Assembly: GCA_011390575.1 (NCBI GenBank)
Contig: JAABSE010000029.1
Span: forward strand, 1-42,837
DNA from: Sphingobacteriia bacterium
GTDB lineage: Bacteria; Bacteroidota; Bacteroidia; Bacteroidales; UBA7960
Length of the DNA: 42,837 nucleotides
Reading direction: 5' to 3'
Part shown: one piece after another, positions 18,635-27,672 of the stretch
How positions within the stretch are numbered: position 1 is the stretch's first letter
Layout of the letters: each line of letters opens with the position of its first letter
Notes under the pieces: model-generated
What the model was told of the DNA's origin: nothing
Database searches by the model: none
The model's input: only the letters and a program-made list of their open reading frames with translations
Made by a program: the position numbers and the translations under genes

Positions 18635-19384
18635 TTACGCAGGTTTATTCTTTTTGAATTTATTTTTCACAACCAAAAGTATAAACTCGGTATTGGTGGT
18701 TAAGTATCTTTTCCACATTCTGCCGGGCTCCTGATAAACCCTGTAGAGCCATTCCAATCCTGAACTTTGCATCCATAATGGCGCACGTTTGGTTTTTCCT
18801 GCCACAATATCAAAACTTCCGCCTACGCCCATAATAAAGGGTATTTTCATTTTTTTCGAGTATTTATCTATAAACAACTCTTTTTTGGGACTGGTTATTC
18901 CTAAGAATAGCATATCTGCTTTGCTTTCTTTGATCGCATCAGCAATTTGTGGCTCTTCGTCCGCTGAATAATATCCATTCCTATATCCTGCTATCTGAAG
19001 GCCGGGATGCCTTTGTTTGAAAATTTGCATCATTTTCTGAAGAACCTCTTCTTTTGCTCCAAAAAAATAGGGTTTGTATCCCTTTTGAGCGCAAACAGCA
19101 ACCAATTCCTGAAATAAATCACACCCTGCTACTCTTTCAGGAACCTGATGACCCAGGAAACGAAGGGCCCACACTACCGGCTGGCCATCGATGTTTACGA
19201 TGTTGGAGTTGTTTATGGCAGTTCGCAATTCCTCATCCTTTTGAGCATTTACTATTTTGGCAGCATTCACCACAATGTGTTGTAGTACATTTGAACGGGT
19301 TTTAACAGCCTCATCAATGGCGTGTATGGTTTCAGACATGTTGCTGTTGTGTATTTTCAAACCAAATGCTCTTATCTCGTCCAT
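18635..19384 (-). CDS. WecG/TagA/CpsF family N-acetylmannosamine(-uronate) transferase (GT26)
   Basis: At 249 residues it has the family length. The family transfers ManNAc (TagA) or ManNAcA (WecG) from UDP to GlcNAc-diphosphate-lipid at the membrane. The sequence shows VVNAAKIVNAQKD (residues 38-50), NIVNIDGQPVVWALRFLG with the likely catalytic Asp66, PYFFGAKEEVL, FLGITSPKKELFI, and the C-terminal block GVGGSFDIVAGKTKRAPLWM followed by SGLEWLYR. The basic, aromatic tail (RMWKRYLTTNTEFILLVV) is the membrane-association region known from TagA. It fits with wecB in the same locus making UDP-ManNAc. It is convergent with the plus-strand transferase pair and 47 bases downstream of the acyltransferase gene. 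ManNAc versus ManNAcA cannot be decided here, though the absence of wecC favours ManNAc. Confidence 0.92.
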   Translation of the reverse strand: MDEIRAFGLKIHNSNMSETIHAIDEAVKTRSNVLQHIVVNAAKIVNAQKDEELRTAINNSNIVNIDGQPVVWALRFLGHQVPERVAGCDLFQELVAVCAQKGYKPYFFGAKEEVLQKMMQIFKQRHPGLQIAGYRNGYYSADEEPQIADAIKESKADMLFLGITSPKKELFIDKYSKKMKIPFIMGVGGSFDIVAGKTKRAPLWMQSSGLEWLYRVYQEPGRMWKRYLTTNTEFILLVVKNKFKKNKPA

Positions 19385-19431
19385 TCTACAGATAATTTTT
19401 TGAATTAATATTTTGTTTTTTCTGATACTTG

Positions 19432-20118
19432 CTAATTCCGTATTTCCGATGTGTCACCGCCCCATTCCACGCCCGTCCTGATTATTGTTGCCGGCATACC
19501 CGCTAAGATTACATGAGGCTGGTCATATGCTTTGTTGGTAAGTGAATTACTTGCCACTATAGTGTATTCTTTCAACAGGGATCCCTTGTTAATAGTACAT
19601 CTGTTGCCAATCCAACAATTATCTCCAATAATAATATCCTTATCCGGATTGAGGGTTCTTCCGCTTTTATCAAAAATCCTGTGGAAATCAGTATCTATAA
19701 TCTGGGTGTCCCATGAAATTCTGCAGTTGCTTCCCAAGGCAACTTTCTTATAACAAATGATATAACTACCTGATGATAATCTAAACTTGTCTCCTATTTC
19801 TAATACTCCTTTTTCTCCCACGATAATTTTTGCCCCATATTTTATGAGGGCTTCTCCTTTAAAAACAATTTTACCTTTATTCTCCCAGATAGGTCTGTTG
19901 TGCTTTCTGTCGTAATGACCTATTTCAAATGCACCAATCCTTATCATGCCTGTTTTTATTTTAGCAGGCAATTCTACCTTCCCTTTCATGCTTTTTATCC
20001 GGGCATTACAACTTAAGAAAACAGGTAATTTTATTGCCTGTTTGAGGGGGAACATTTTAAAATTGAAGTACAACGTTTTCAAGTTCAGGTAACCTATATT
20101 TTTCCATATGGAATTCAT
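19432..20118 (-). CDS. Left-handed beta-helix (hexapeptide-repeat) acyltransferase
   Basis: This 228-residue protein has imperfect hexapeptide repeats ([LIV]-G-x4) from about residue 95 to 195, such as IGDKFRLSSGSYI and IGDNCWIGNRCTINKGS. DTDFH (142-146) supplies the histidine usual at the active site of the maltose/galactoside acetyltransferase group. The end, VILAGMPATIIRTGVEW, is the closing coil of the fold. Family members move an acetyl group from acetyl-CoA to a sugar hydroxyl or amine in the cytoplasm. It sits between the WecG/TagA gene and a long gap next to the surface protein gene, so O-acetylation of the repeat unit is the simplest role. The N-terminal 90 residues are less repetitive, as in LPS/EPS O-acetyltransferases of this type. 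Confidence 0.88.
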   Translation of the reverse strand: MNSIWKNIGYLNLKTLYFNFKMFPLKQAIKLPVFLSCNARIKSMKGKVELPAKIKTGMIRIGAFEIGHYDRKHNRPIWENKGKIVFKGEALIKYGAKIIVGEKGVLEIGDKFRLSSGSYIICYKKVALGSNCRISWDTQIIDTDFHRIFDKSGRTLNPDKDIIIGDNCWIGNRCTINKGSLLKEYTIVASNSLTNKAYDQPHVILAGMPATIIRTGVEWGGDTSEIRN

Positions 20119-20838
20119 TGTTCTGATATGATATGTTAGTGGTAACTAATTTCGAACTAATTTTCAGCCATAGTGATTCTACCGTAATAAAAATACTAGC
20201 ATACTTTTTTCATACATTTTTGTTCATCCTTTTTGTTGTAAACCCATATAAGAATTGTATTGTAAAGTATCGGTAATGAAAAATGTTTTTGGGAATACGT
20301 CAATGGGTTTATTTGGTATATAGTTTAAAGGTTCATCAAAATTGTTCACGTAATGATATCACTTCACTGAAATCACTCAACAAACCTGGCTTATGATGTA
20401 ATCAGGATGATGGGTGTTTTAAATTCAACAATGGATATTTGCCGCAATTTTATGGTTCTGATGTTCAATTTATCTTCATTTATGCGTAAAAAGCTCAATT
20501 CAATACCTTTTTACCAAAGAGTTAAACAAACAAATAGCGGTTTGTTTTGATGAGGAATATAAAAAATATTACAAATAGTTATTTGATATGTGAGGGTTTG
20601 CCAATGTATATTTTCAATCAAAAACAATTAAAACCTCCCGAAAGCTAGATAAGTATATCAATTCAAGATTTTTTTTTAAGGGTAGGATGAAGAAAGGGCT
20701 GGTGGCAATCTTGTTGCCACCAGCCCTTCTTTGTCTGCACTGGTTGTGTTGATGCCTGAAATGCTGGTGGATAAAATATCCCGACATTTACAAAAAACAT
20801 ATGCCGGATCCATAAAGCATTAAACTATTAATTATATG
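20119..20838. other. 720-base intergenic region between acyltransferase and T9SS surface-protein genes
   Basis: This AT-rich stretch has no supportable reading frame. Near the right end it holds the strong hairpin at 20694-20728. The remainder presumably contains the promoter of the acyltransferase gene (minus strand), but no exact TAnnTTTG box stands out. I see no repeat family or RNA gene. Confidence 0.6.
20694..20728 (-). terminator. Strong hairpin downstream of the T9SS surface-protein gene
   Basis: aagggctggtggcaa (20694-20708) and ttgccaccagccctt (20714-20728) form a perfect 15-base stem around a 5-base loop, 111 bases after the stop of the 1591-residue protein gene. On the minus strand the stem is followed by TTTCTT, a modest T-tract. 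Very high stem stability makes this the likely transcript end. Confidence 0.75.
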
Positions 20839-23800
20839 TTATTTTATAATTGCTTTTTGTGTGAACACTTCGCCCTCTGAAAGTACCCGAATCAGATATA
20901 TTCCGGGAGGCAGGTGGCTTATGTTAATAGAATTGTCACCGTGAGCCATATATACTCTTTCCAGCACAAACCCCTGTGCATTCAGAACCTGGATTTCCGA
21001 ATCTGTATATAGGTTTATTCTAAAATTTCCGTTAGATGGGTTAGGAGAAATCTTCAGACTATTAAAAGCGAACTTATCTATCTTCAAAACCGCTTCCAGG
21101 TTAATATTGCGGTTTACTTCAAACAAATAAGGATTTTGCCTGGAAACAATTTGTCCTGCATCATTTTTCCAGCCCACAAAAGTAATTTCCTTAGAGGCCA
21201 ATAGCTTTAGCTTGGCCATCTCACCTTCTTCGTATGTACCTGCTCCGATTATCTCAGGTAACCGGAAATATGCAGGTAGCTGCAGATCGTCACTTATGGA
21301 TGCTTCCACGTTGAATTTTCTGCTATTGTAGTCAAAAACTGCATTATAATTCAGATAGCTGCTGGCTATAAAACTAATAACCGGATTTTTACTTACGAGT
21401 TTATCATCTATGAACCAGCCCACAAATTTAAAGCTATCATCAACGGGTAAAGCTTTAAGCTCCACTGTTTGATCCATAAGATATTCTCCTCCCCCGAAAG
21501 CAAATCCTGCTCCTGCTGGCCAAACTTCGGTATCGATGAAAATAGGAGGGGAGTTGGATGCAAAATGGGCGACTAAAGTCATGGATTGGATTAAGGTCAC
21601 CTCAAATTCCATTTCGGTTGATAAAATTATGCCATTCAAAGTCCAGTAGTCAAAAGAATAATTAGTATTTGGGGTAGCTGTAACCTGTACAACACTGTTG
21701 GCTGTATACATTCCTGCACCTGAGATTGAACCGGCGAATTCCGGTGATGCAACCAGGTTGAGTTCATAAGTATTTTCTTCAAAAACAGCAATGATATTTC
21801 TGTTATCTAATAATTCAAAACTCAGAACCGGATTACTGGAAAGTATCTCACCGTTTTCCGTCCAGTTGATAAAGTCATAACCTTCGTTAGCCGCAGCTGA
21901 AATGGTAACACTCTGACCGTGGTCATATATTCCGGAGCCTTCTACCGTTCCTCCATCCACAGGGCTTGCACCGAGTGTAAGTGTATGTGCGTTTACACTA
22001 AAGTTGGCCACAAGATTCCAGTTTTCGGTTACAACAAAGGAAAAGTCGGGTGCATTGGAGATGGGTTTACCATTTTCAGTCCATCCAGTAAAAGTGTAGC
22101 CTTCGGCAGGAATAGCTAAAACGCTGGCAGTTTCTCCAAAAGTAAAAATTCCGCCCCCACTAACGCTTCCACCTTCAGCAGGGTTTGCACTAACGTTGAC
22201 CAGAAGGGTTTTTAGTTCAAAATTGGCGGTAAGATGCCGATCTTCGGTTACCTCAAAGGAGAACTGTTCCTGCCCGGATACCTCTGCGCCATCTTCAGTC
22301 CAGTTTACAAAATCATAGCCCTCGCCGGGAACTGCCACCACGGTTGCAATGCTTCCCGGATTATAATTCCCGTCACCTGTTACACTCCCCCCTTCTTCAG
22401 GAGTTGCGCCAAGTGATATCTGATAGGATTCAAGGCTGAAATTTGCAATAAATTCCATATCCTGATTCAGGGAAAAAGAGTAGTTTGTCTGATTCGATAC
22501 AACGGTTCCATTATGCGTCCAGTTGATAAATGAATAACCTGCATTAGGTTCCGCATTGATATTTACTGTTTCTCCGTTTTCATATACCCCACCGCCGGTT
22601 AGCTGACCACCTTCAACAGGATTGGCCTGCAGTGAAACAGAATGGGAGAGGGGAGCAAAATTGGCTACCAGTGTTCTGTTTGAAACTGCGGTAAAGGTGT
22701 AGTTGGGTTGTTGTGAAACAAGGGTTCCATTCTCCGACCAGCTAACGAATGAGTAACCTTCACTGGCATTGGCAGAAATTTGCACTGTTTCCCCATAATT
22801 ATAGTCTCCTGAGCCTGATACCGAGCCGCCTTGTGATGGAGCGCTGCTGAGATTAATGTTATATTCGTTCAGACTAAAATTGGCTATAAGGTTTCTGTCT
22901 TTTGTTACAGTAAAAGAATATTGGTTCTGTGAGGATACAACTATACCGTTTTCAGTCCAGTTGACAAAAGAGTAGCCTTCAGCCGGGCTTGCCATGATAG
23001 TAGCTATCTGTCCATGGGTATAATCGCCGCTTCCGGTCGTCTGTCCGCCAGCCAATGGGCTGGCGGATGAGTTAAGGGTATAAGAGTTAATAATAAATAC
23101 TCCACCGATATTTTTATCTTCATCAATAGTTATCGATACAGGATTGGTATTTCCTGAAAGGTCACCGGTCCAGTTACTGAAACTCCAGCCTTCCTGAGGA
23201 GCAGCGGTAATGGTAACCACCTCGTTTTCCAGATATTCTTCTTTATAAGGGTCCAGGATTAGTTCACCATTACCCGTTGCAGAAGTGTTGATGAGGTAGG
23301 ACTGATCGGGTTCTTCGCCGGATGGTAAAATCCAGCTTGCCACAATCAGCGCCCCCTGGTCTCCATTATTTTGCACGCTCACATTCGAGGGTTTATTAGG
23401 AATAGTATCCAGCCGGGTTGCTACACCCATCTGGTTTTGTCCGGCCAGGGGTGAAACGAACTCATTATTCCAATCTGTCATTTGGGTAGCGTTACGGGAA
23501 ACCACCGCACTGACAGATAAATGAGCTGAAGAAGGTTGAGGCACATTTTCCGTAAACTGAGGTATTATTGCTGTTCCACTTGATGTGGAATTGGCATCAT
23601 AATAACTAACATCCCGGAGATCAAATTCTATAACTATACCCCCTAAATCAGTAATGGTGCCAAAGCTGGTATTAAAAACTGTTTCGGTTCCATCTGCAAT
23701 TTTATCACAGATAAGTACTCCATGGCGGTCATGTGTATGAGATTTGAATTGTATGACTTCTCTTAAGGTAAAACCTTCAGGAATATCGGGATTATCCATA

Positions 23801-25614
23801 GGATCCTGTCGGTGCGACAATACGGCTACCAGGAGATTTCCTGCGGTAGCAGGTTGTTGAAAAGTGGCTGTATTTAATCCTGAAGCAGACTGAACTACAT
23901 AAGGTTCGGGTTCCTCTGTTGCTTCTGTAAAATTCGCAGTAACAGATTTATTTTCATTCATGACAATAACTGCAGAAAGATCATTACCGTTCGCAGATCC
24001 GGTCCATTGGTGAAAATTCCATCCTGCATCAGGAATAGCCGTTAAAGTAACTGTTTCACCAGAATCGTATTGATTCTTTTCGGGGTTGATACTGACAGTA
24101 CCATTGCCTGCAATATCGATGTTTAGAGTGTAAGTTTCCGGAGTTATCGTGCCACACATATCATCATCCGGAGTAAGAAATGTCAGTGGGTTGATATCAC
24201 TGCCATACAATCCTATTTCCTGATTTTGTGAAAGGAATGATTCATAACTGTTGTAGCCGGTAAATAACTCATTGTTTTCTTCGATGACAGGCAGAGCAGT
24301 TGAAGGATAATAAAATGATCTTGATGTATTTCCGCGAATAAGATGGTTATCGTATACTCCGTAAGGATACTGCTGATTGGGAATATTTCCGCCATTCCCG
24401 GAGACATCGTAGATTACTCCGGGCCCGGTTTGTGAGCCTTTATTGGTGGAATCAAAAACATTTCTTTTCAGGGTAGACTGCTGGGGGCCTTCCAGGTAAA
24501 CGACTGCTCCGCCTCCCGGGCCGCCATTGTTTCCTACAAAAGTATTGTATTCAATTTTTGCGCCGTAGTAATTGGATTCACTCCAGGGGGATTTCAGGAT
24601 AAATGCAAACTTCCAGGAGGTTGCGCTTCTGTCAACATAGTTTCCTGCAATGTATAAATCTTTTTGCATCCTGGTGTGAATACCATCACCACAGTTAAAA
24701 CTGAACTCAGAGCCATCAGACTGGGCCCCGGGTTGTGTATCGGTATACTCGTTTCCCACACGTTTTAAATCCATGTGGTGAATGTAGTTCCTGACCATGG
24801 TAAGGCTTCCGCCTCCGGAGCCCGTCCCTACTGCATCATCAAAACAATGACTAATATGGTTATTGAAAATGACCAGGTTGTTTGACCGGGCTTTTATGCA
24901 TCTGTAAGGGTATTTCAAAAACATACTCCCATCATATACTCCGGTAATAAGCGAGTTGGCTATTGTTAGATTCCACACATCATTGTCCTCTGCAAGGATA
25001 ACCGAACTATATCCGGTGGAGGTGGGGTGGGGTGATTTGGCCCTTATATTCAGATTATCAATGGTTACGTTGGCAGAGCCATCTCTGACATGTATGCCTC
25101 CAAAAATTATAGCTCTTTCACCTTCGCCATAGGAGCCAATGTATGAATCGTTAATAATAGCATAGATTCTTTCATCTAATTGCGTTCCTCTTTTTATTAA
25201 GTATGCTGTATTAGCGGGCAATGCATTGTTTACACGCAATCCATTAAGGCTGTTGAATGGAGAGGTAATTGTTCCATTGCCTCCACTGGTTGCTGTAGGG
25301 TCAATATAAACTATATAGTCAAAATTTTCATGACTGGCTATTTCCGGAATTTCATAAGGCAAACAATTTTCATTTGCCAGCAGAGTTTTTGAACTTCCTA
25401 TAATAATGGCAACGATTATTATAGCTAAGAGAATAATTGGTTTTTTCACAGTGTGGATTTGGTTTGTGGGTAAATAGATACTTGATAGTGGATGGTTTTC
25501 TGCCGGTAAATCGGACGGGTAGTCCTGGTAAGGCAGAAGGAATTTTGTGGAGAAAGTCGATAATACTTTCTGTTGGTTGTGGGTAGTGAGCAAATTGAGT
25601 TTTTGGTTAGTCAT
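20839..25614 (-). CDS. T9SS-secreted surface protein: parallel beta-helix, InlB-like tandem repeats, type A sorting domain
   Basis: The longest frame gives 1591 residues. Residues 56-81 (VKKPIILLAIIIVAIIIGSS) are a classic signal peptide. The preceding 55 residues look non-native, so the true start is probably the GTG at 25449-25447, giving 1536 residues. Residues about 97-460 form a right-handed parallel beta-helix region with NNLVIFNNHISHC-type rungs, like pectate-lyase-fold proteins. A first InlB-like repeat is at about 495-562 and a separate domain of about 200 residues at 570-770. Ten further repeats of about 71 residues (consensus GGSVSGSG, then EGYSFVNWTENG, then NLxANF) run to about residue 1510. 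Residues 1520-1591 are a type A T9SS sorting domain (ISPNPSNGNFRINL; GIYLIRVLSEGEVFTQKAII). It should be exported by Sec, cross the outer membrane by T9SS and be surface-attached. Enzymatic action on a uronic-acid glycan is possible but unproven. It stands alone, flanked by 720- and 894-base gaps. Confidence 0.92.
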   Translation of the reverse strand: MTNQKLNLLTTHNQQKVLSTFSTKFLLPYQDYPSDLPAENHPLSSIYLPTNQIHTVKKPIILLAIIIVAIIIGSSKTLLANENCLPYEIPEIASHENFDYIVYIDPTATSGGNGTITSPFNSLNGLRVNNALPANTAYLIKRGTQLDERIYAIINDSYIGSYGEGERAIIFGGIHVRDGSANVTIDNLNIRAKSPHPTSTGYSSVILAEDNDVWNLTIANSLITGVYDGSMFLKYPYRCIKARSNNLVIFNNHISHCFDDAVGTGSGGGSLTMVRNYIHHMDLKRVGNEYTDTQPGAQSDGSEFSFNCGDGIHTRMQKDLYIAGNYVDRSATSWKFAFILKSPWSESNYYGAKIEYNTFVGNNGGPGGGAVVYLEGPQQSTLKRNVFDSTNKGSQTGPGVIYDVSGNGGNIPNQQYPYGVYDNHLIRGNTSRSFYYPSTALPVIEENNELFTGYNSYESFLSQNQEIGLYGSDINPLTFLTPDDDMCGTITPETYTLNIDIAGNGTVSINPEKNQYDSGETVTLTAIPDAGWNFHQWTGSANGNDLSAVIVMNENKSVTANFTEATEEPEPYVVQSASGLNTATFQQPATAGNLLVAVLSHRQDPMDNPDIPEGFTLREVIQFKSHTHDRHGVLICDKIADGTETVFNTSFGTITDLGGIVIEFDLRDVSYYDANSTSSGTAIIPQFTENVPQPSSAHLSVSAVVSRNATQMTDWNNEFVSPLAGQNQMGVATRLDTIPNKPSNVSVQNNGDQGALIVASWILPSGEEPDQSYLINTSATGNGELILDPYKEEYLENEVVTITAAPQEGWSFSNWTGDLSGNTNPVSITIDEDKNIGGVFIINSYTLNSSASPLAGGQTTGSGDYTHGQIATIMASPAEGYSFVNWTENGIVVSSQNQYSFTVTKDRNLIANFSLNEYNINLSSAPSQGGSVSGSGDYNYGETVQISANASEGYSFVSWSENGTLVSQQPNYTFTAVSNRTLVANFAPLSHSVSLQANPVEGGQLTGGGVYENGETVNINAEPNAGYSFINWTHNGTVVSNQTNYSFSLNQDMEFIANFSLESYQISLGATPEEGGSVTGDGNYNPGSIATVVAVPGEGYDFVNWTEDGAEVSGQEQFSFEVTEDRHLTANFELKTLLVNVSANPAEGGSVSGGGIFTFGETASVLAIPAEGYTFTGWTENGKPISNAPDFSFVVTENWNLVANFSVNAHTLTLGASPVDGGTVEGSGIYDHGQSVTISAAANEGYDFINWTENGEILSSNPVLSFELLDNRNIIAVFEENTYELNLVASPEFAGSISGAGMYTANSVVQVTATPNTNYSFDYWTLNGIILSTEMEFEVTLIQSMTLVAHFASNSPPIFIDTEVWPAGAGFAFGGGEYLMDQTVELKALPVDDSFKFVGWFIDDKLVSKNPVISFIASSYLNYNAVFDYNSRKFNVEASISDDLQLPAYFRLPEIIGAGTYEEGEMAKLKLLASKEITFVGWKNDAGQIVSRQNPYLFEVNRNINLEAVLKIDKFAFNSLKISPNPSNGNFRINLYTDSEIQVLNAQGFVLERVYMAHGDNSINISHLPPGIYLIRVLSEGEVFTQKAIIK
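21535..23085 (-). repeat. Tandem approx. 213-bp coding repeats (divergent InlB B-repeat-like modules)
   Basis: This block encodes seven clear, head-to-tail 71-residue modules in residues about 844-1360 of the surface protein, each with an EGYSFVNWTENG-like core and an ANF ending. Two further degenerate copies follow toward the C-terminus and two separated copies lie upstream. Modules differ at many positions, so these are old protein-domain duplications rather than recent DNA repeats. Confidence 0.85.
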
Positions 25615-26508
25615 TGATTTGTTGGTTTTTTTAATTGTAGACGTTTATTCGTGTAAAGGGAAATAACATAAGCTGTTTTTGTGTTTTACTTATTACCGAA
25701 AAATTCTCCTGAAACCGGGTTAACTCTTTATTTTTTTCTTGAAAAAGGAGACTTTTCTTAGGGCAATTGTTCCTGTTTTTCTTTAATGAGTTTATTATTT
25801 TTTTAAACAAATAATTCGCTAATGCCATAAAAACTGCTTTTTTTGGTACCAGTGTACACGTTGTTCCGACCATTCAAATAGCGTTATTTCCTGACATTCA
25901 CGGGTAAAGATATACAAACACAATTCTCTTTTTTTACGTGATTTTTCTCGATTTTATTAGGTGTTATCTAGCGCTTATATTGAGAGTTGCAAGTCATAAT
26001 TCCTTCTCAAAATGCGATATTATTCTTTGCACTCAATTTTTTATATAGTTATTCTACCGTTTGATATGAGGAAAATTTGTCTTTGCTTTTTTCAAAACAG
26101 ATGATATGCTTGTTAATAAGTTTGACAATTCACTGAATATCAGTTTGATTATATTAACAATAGGTAATTTTCTTATAAAATTTCGCCGTTCATAGGCCAT
26201 AATACGTAAGGGAAAACGTATTTTTGCGCGTTTTTCAGTCCAGGTAGTGGTTTTGATTTTTATTGGAGGACAGCAAACTTTATTGTCGTTTGCCGCATAA
26301 AAGGCTGTGGTATGAAGTTTAGTCGGGGGGGTACTTGTTGGGGTAAATGTAATTCTGCCTGAGAATAAGAAGATCGAGAGTATTGAAGTGGAACTAATTT
26401 GTATAAGATCGAAAAAGCCCACCTTTGAATATTTTTCAAAGGTGGGCTTTCGCAATAGTTTGGCCGCGGGAGGTATGCTTCAGAGAAGTTCTCTGCTTTC
26501 AGGATCTT
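25615..26508. other. 894-base intergenic region upstream of the T9SS surface-protein gene
   Basis: This strongly AT-rich region holds the terminator at 26414-26450 close to the epimerase gene. Two minus-strand frames (25631-25873 and 26054-26455) were considered and not accepted: both have K/N/S-rich, non-family-like composition, and the second reads through the terminator stem. It must also contain the promoter of the surface-protein gene, which I could not locate. The 5' leader may be long. Confidence 0.55.
26414..26450 (-). terminator. Rho-independent terminator after the UDP-glucuronate epimerase-like gene
   Basis: aaagcccacctttga (26414-26428) pairs perfectly with tcaaaggtgggcttt (26436-26450) around a 7-base loop. 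On the minus strand the right arm ends in a run of T, as expected of an intrinsic terminator. It lies 59 bases past the stop of the epimerase gene and separates the nucleotide-sugar genes from the surface-protein gene. Confidence 0.85.
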
Positions 26509-27567
26509 TTATTCGTTATAAAACTCTTTATACCAATCCACGAAAAGCTTAACGCCTTTTTTGATGGGCATGACGGGTTTGTAATCAATTGTTTGATTGA
26601 GTTTTTCTGTACTGGCCCATGTTTTGACTACATCACCAGGTTGGATGGGCATCAATGACTTTAAAGCTTTTTTACCCAAAGCCTCTTCAATGGCAGAGAT
26701 GAAGTCCATCAGATATTCTGGTTTGGAATTGCCAATGTTGTATATCCGGTAGGGTGCGTGTGATATATCAGGTTGAGGGGAGCTAGTTGTAAGTTCAGGG
26801 TTTGCCTGGGGTGGCTTAACCATAAGTCTGGAAATCCCTTCCACAATGTCATCGATATAGGTAAAGTCTCGCATCATCTCCCCGTTATTAAAGACTTTGA
26901 TAGCTTTTCCTTCCTGAATGGCTTTGGTAAACAGGAAGATAGCCATGTCTGGTCGTCCCCAGGGCCCGTAAACCGTAAAAAACCGTAATCCTGTTACTGG
27001 AATTTCGAATAGATGACTGTAAGTGTGAGCCATAAGTTCGTTGGCTTTCTTGGTGGCAGCATACAGACTTACCGGATGGTCAACATTGTCCTCTTCCGAA
27101 AATGGCATTTTACTGTTGGCTCCATAAACTGAACTGGAACTGGCATAGAGAAGATGCCTGGGTTTGAATTCGCGACACGCTTCGAGAATATTGATAAAAC
27201 CTGTGATATTTGAATCTGCATAAGCCTGAGGATTGGTAAGAGAATATCTTACCCCTGCTTGTGCTGCAAGGTGTATTACATAATCGAAATTTCCTTCTTC
27301 AAAGATTCGGGATATTTGAGATTTGTTTTCCAGGTGGGTTCGATAAAACACGTAATTAGGAAATCGTTCACTTTGAATAGGCTGATCCCATTTTATTTCA
27401 GTTTTCTTTATTCCACATTCCTCTAATCTCCCGTATTTAAGGTCAATGTCATAATAGTCATTGATATTGTCAAGTCCAACAATTTGGTTCTGCGGGTTTT
27501 TTAAAAGCTTCAGCACATTATGAAAACCAATAAAGCCTGCGGTACCGGTAATTAAAATATTTGCCAT
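26509..27567 (-). CDS. UDP-glucuronate 4-epimerase-like SDR enzyme (CapI/LspL type)
   Basis: This 352-residue extended short-chain dehydrogenase/reductase has the NAD-binding motif GTAGFIG at residues 8-14, SSSVYG at 143-149 and the catalytic pair Tyr169/Lys173 (YAATKK). The sequence GLDNINDYYDIDLKYGRLEE followed by FPNYVFYRTHLENKSQISRI, and RFFTVYGPWGRPDMAIFLFT later, are characteristic of UDP-glucuronate 4-epimerases rather than GalE. The reaction interconverts UDP-GlcA and UDP-GalA in the cytoplasm. It follows fcl by 105 bases in the same direction and ends in a strong terminator. It implies a galacturonic acid in the glycan, although UDP-glucose dehydrogenase is not in the window. UDP-GlcNAc/Glc 4-epimerase activity is the main alternative. 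Confidence 0.88.
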   Translation of the reverse strand: MANILITGTAGFIGFHNVLKLLKNPQNQIVGLDNINDYYDIDLKYGRLEECGIKKTEIKWDQPIQSERFPNYVFYRTHLENKSQISRIFEEGNFDYVIHLAAQAGVRYSLTNPQAYADSNITGFINILEACREFKPRHLLYASSSSVYGANSKMPFSEEDNVDHPVSLYAATKKANELMAHTYSHLFEIPVTGLRFFTVYGPWGRPDMAIFLFTKAIQEGKAIKVFNNGEMMRDFTYIDDIVEGISRLMVKPPQANPELTTSSPQPDISHAPYRIYNIGNSKPEYLMDFISAIEEALGKKALKSLMPIQPGDVVKTWASTEKLNQTIDYKPVMPIKKGVKLFVDWYKEFYNE

Positions 27568-27672
27568 ATGTTTAAAATTGTTATATATTTAATCGACATG
27601 TATTTAATTAGGGACTTGCGGGAATAAAGAGGCAGTCTATTGAAGTCCTGTTCATTGATTAGGGAACGTAAA

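Noticed and set aside
21535..23085. Regular ~213-bp periodicity considered as a CRISPR or DNA satellite
   Set aside because: The period is far too long for CRISPR, and the units are diverged coding modules of one protein.
25631..25873. 80-codon minus-strand frame just upstream of the T9SS gene
   Set aside because: Low-complexity lysine/asparagine-rich translation in AT-rich leader DNA, with no family resemblance.
26054..26455. 133-codon minus-strand frame in the gap upstream of the T9SS gene
   Set aside because: Its first codons run through the terminator stem at 26414-26450 and the composition is K/S/N-rich without any recognisable motif. I treat it as chance, though a decayed gene cannot be excluded.
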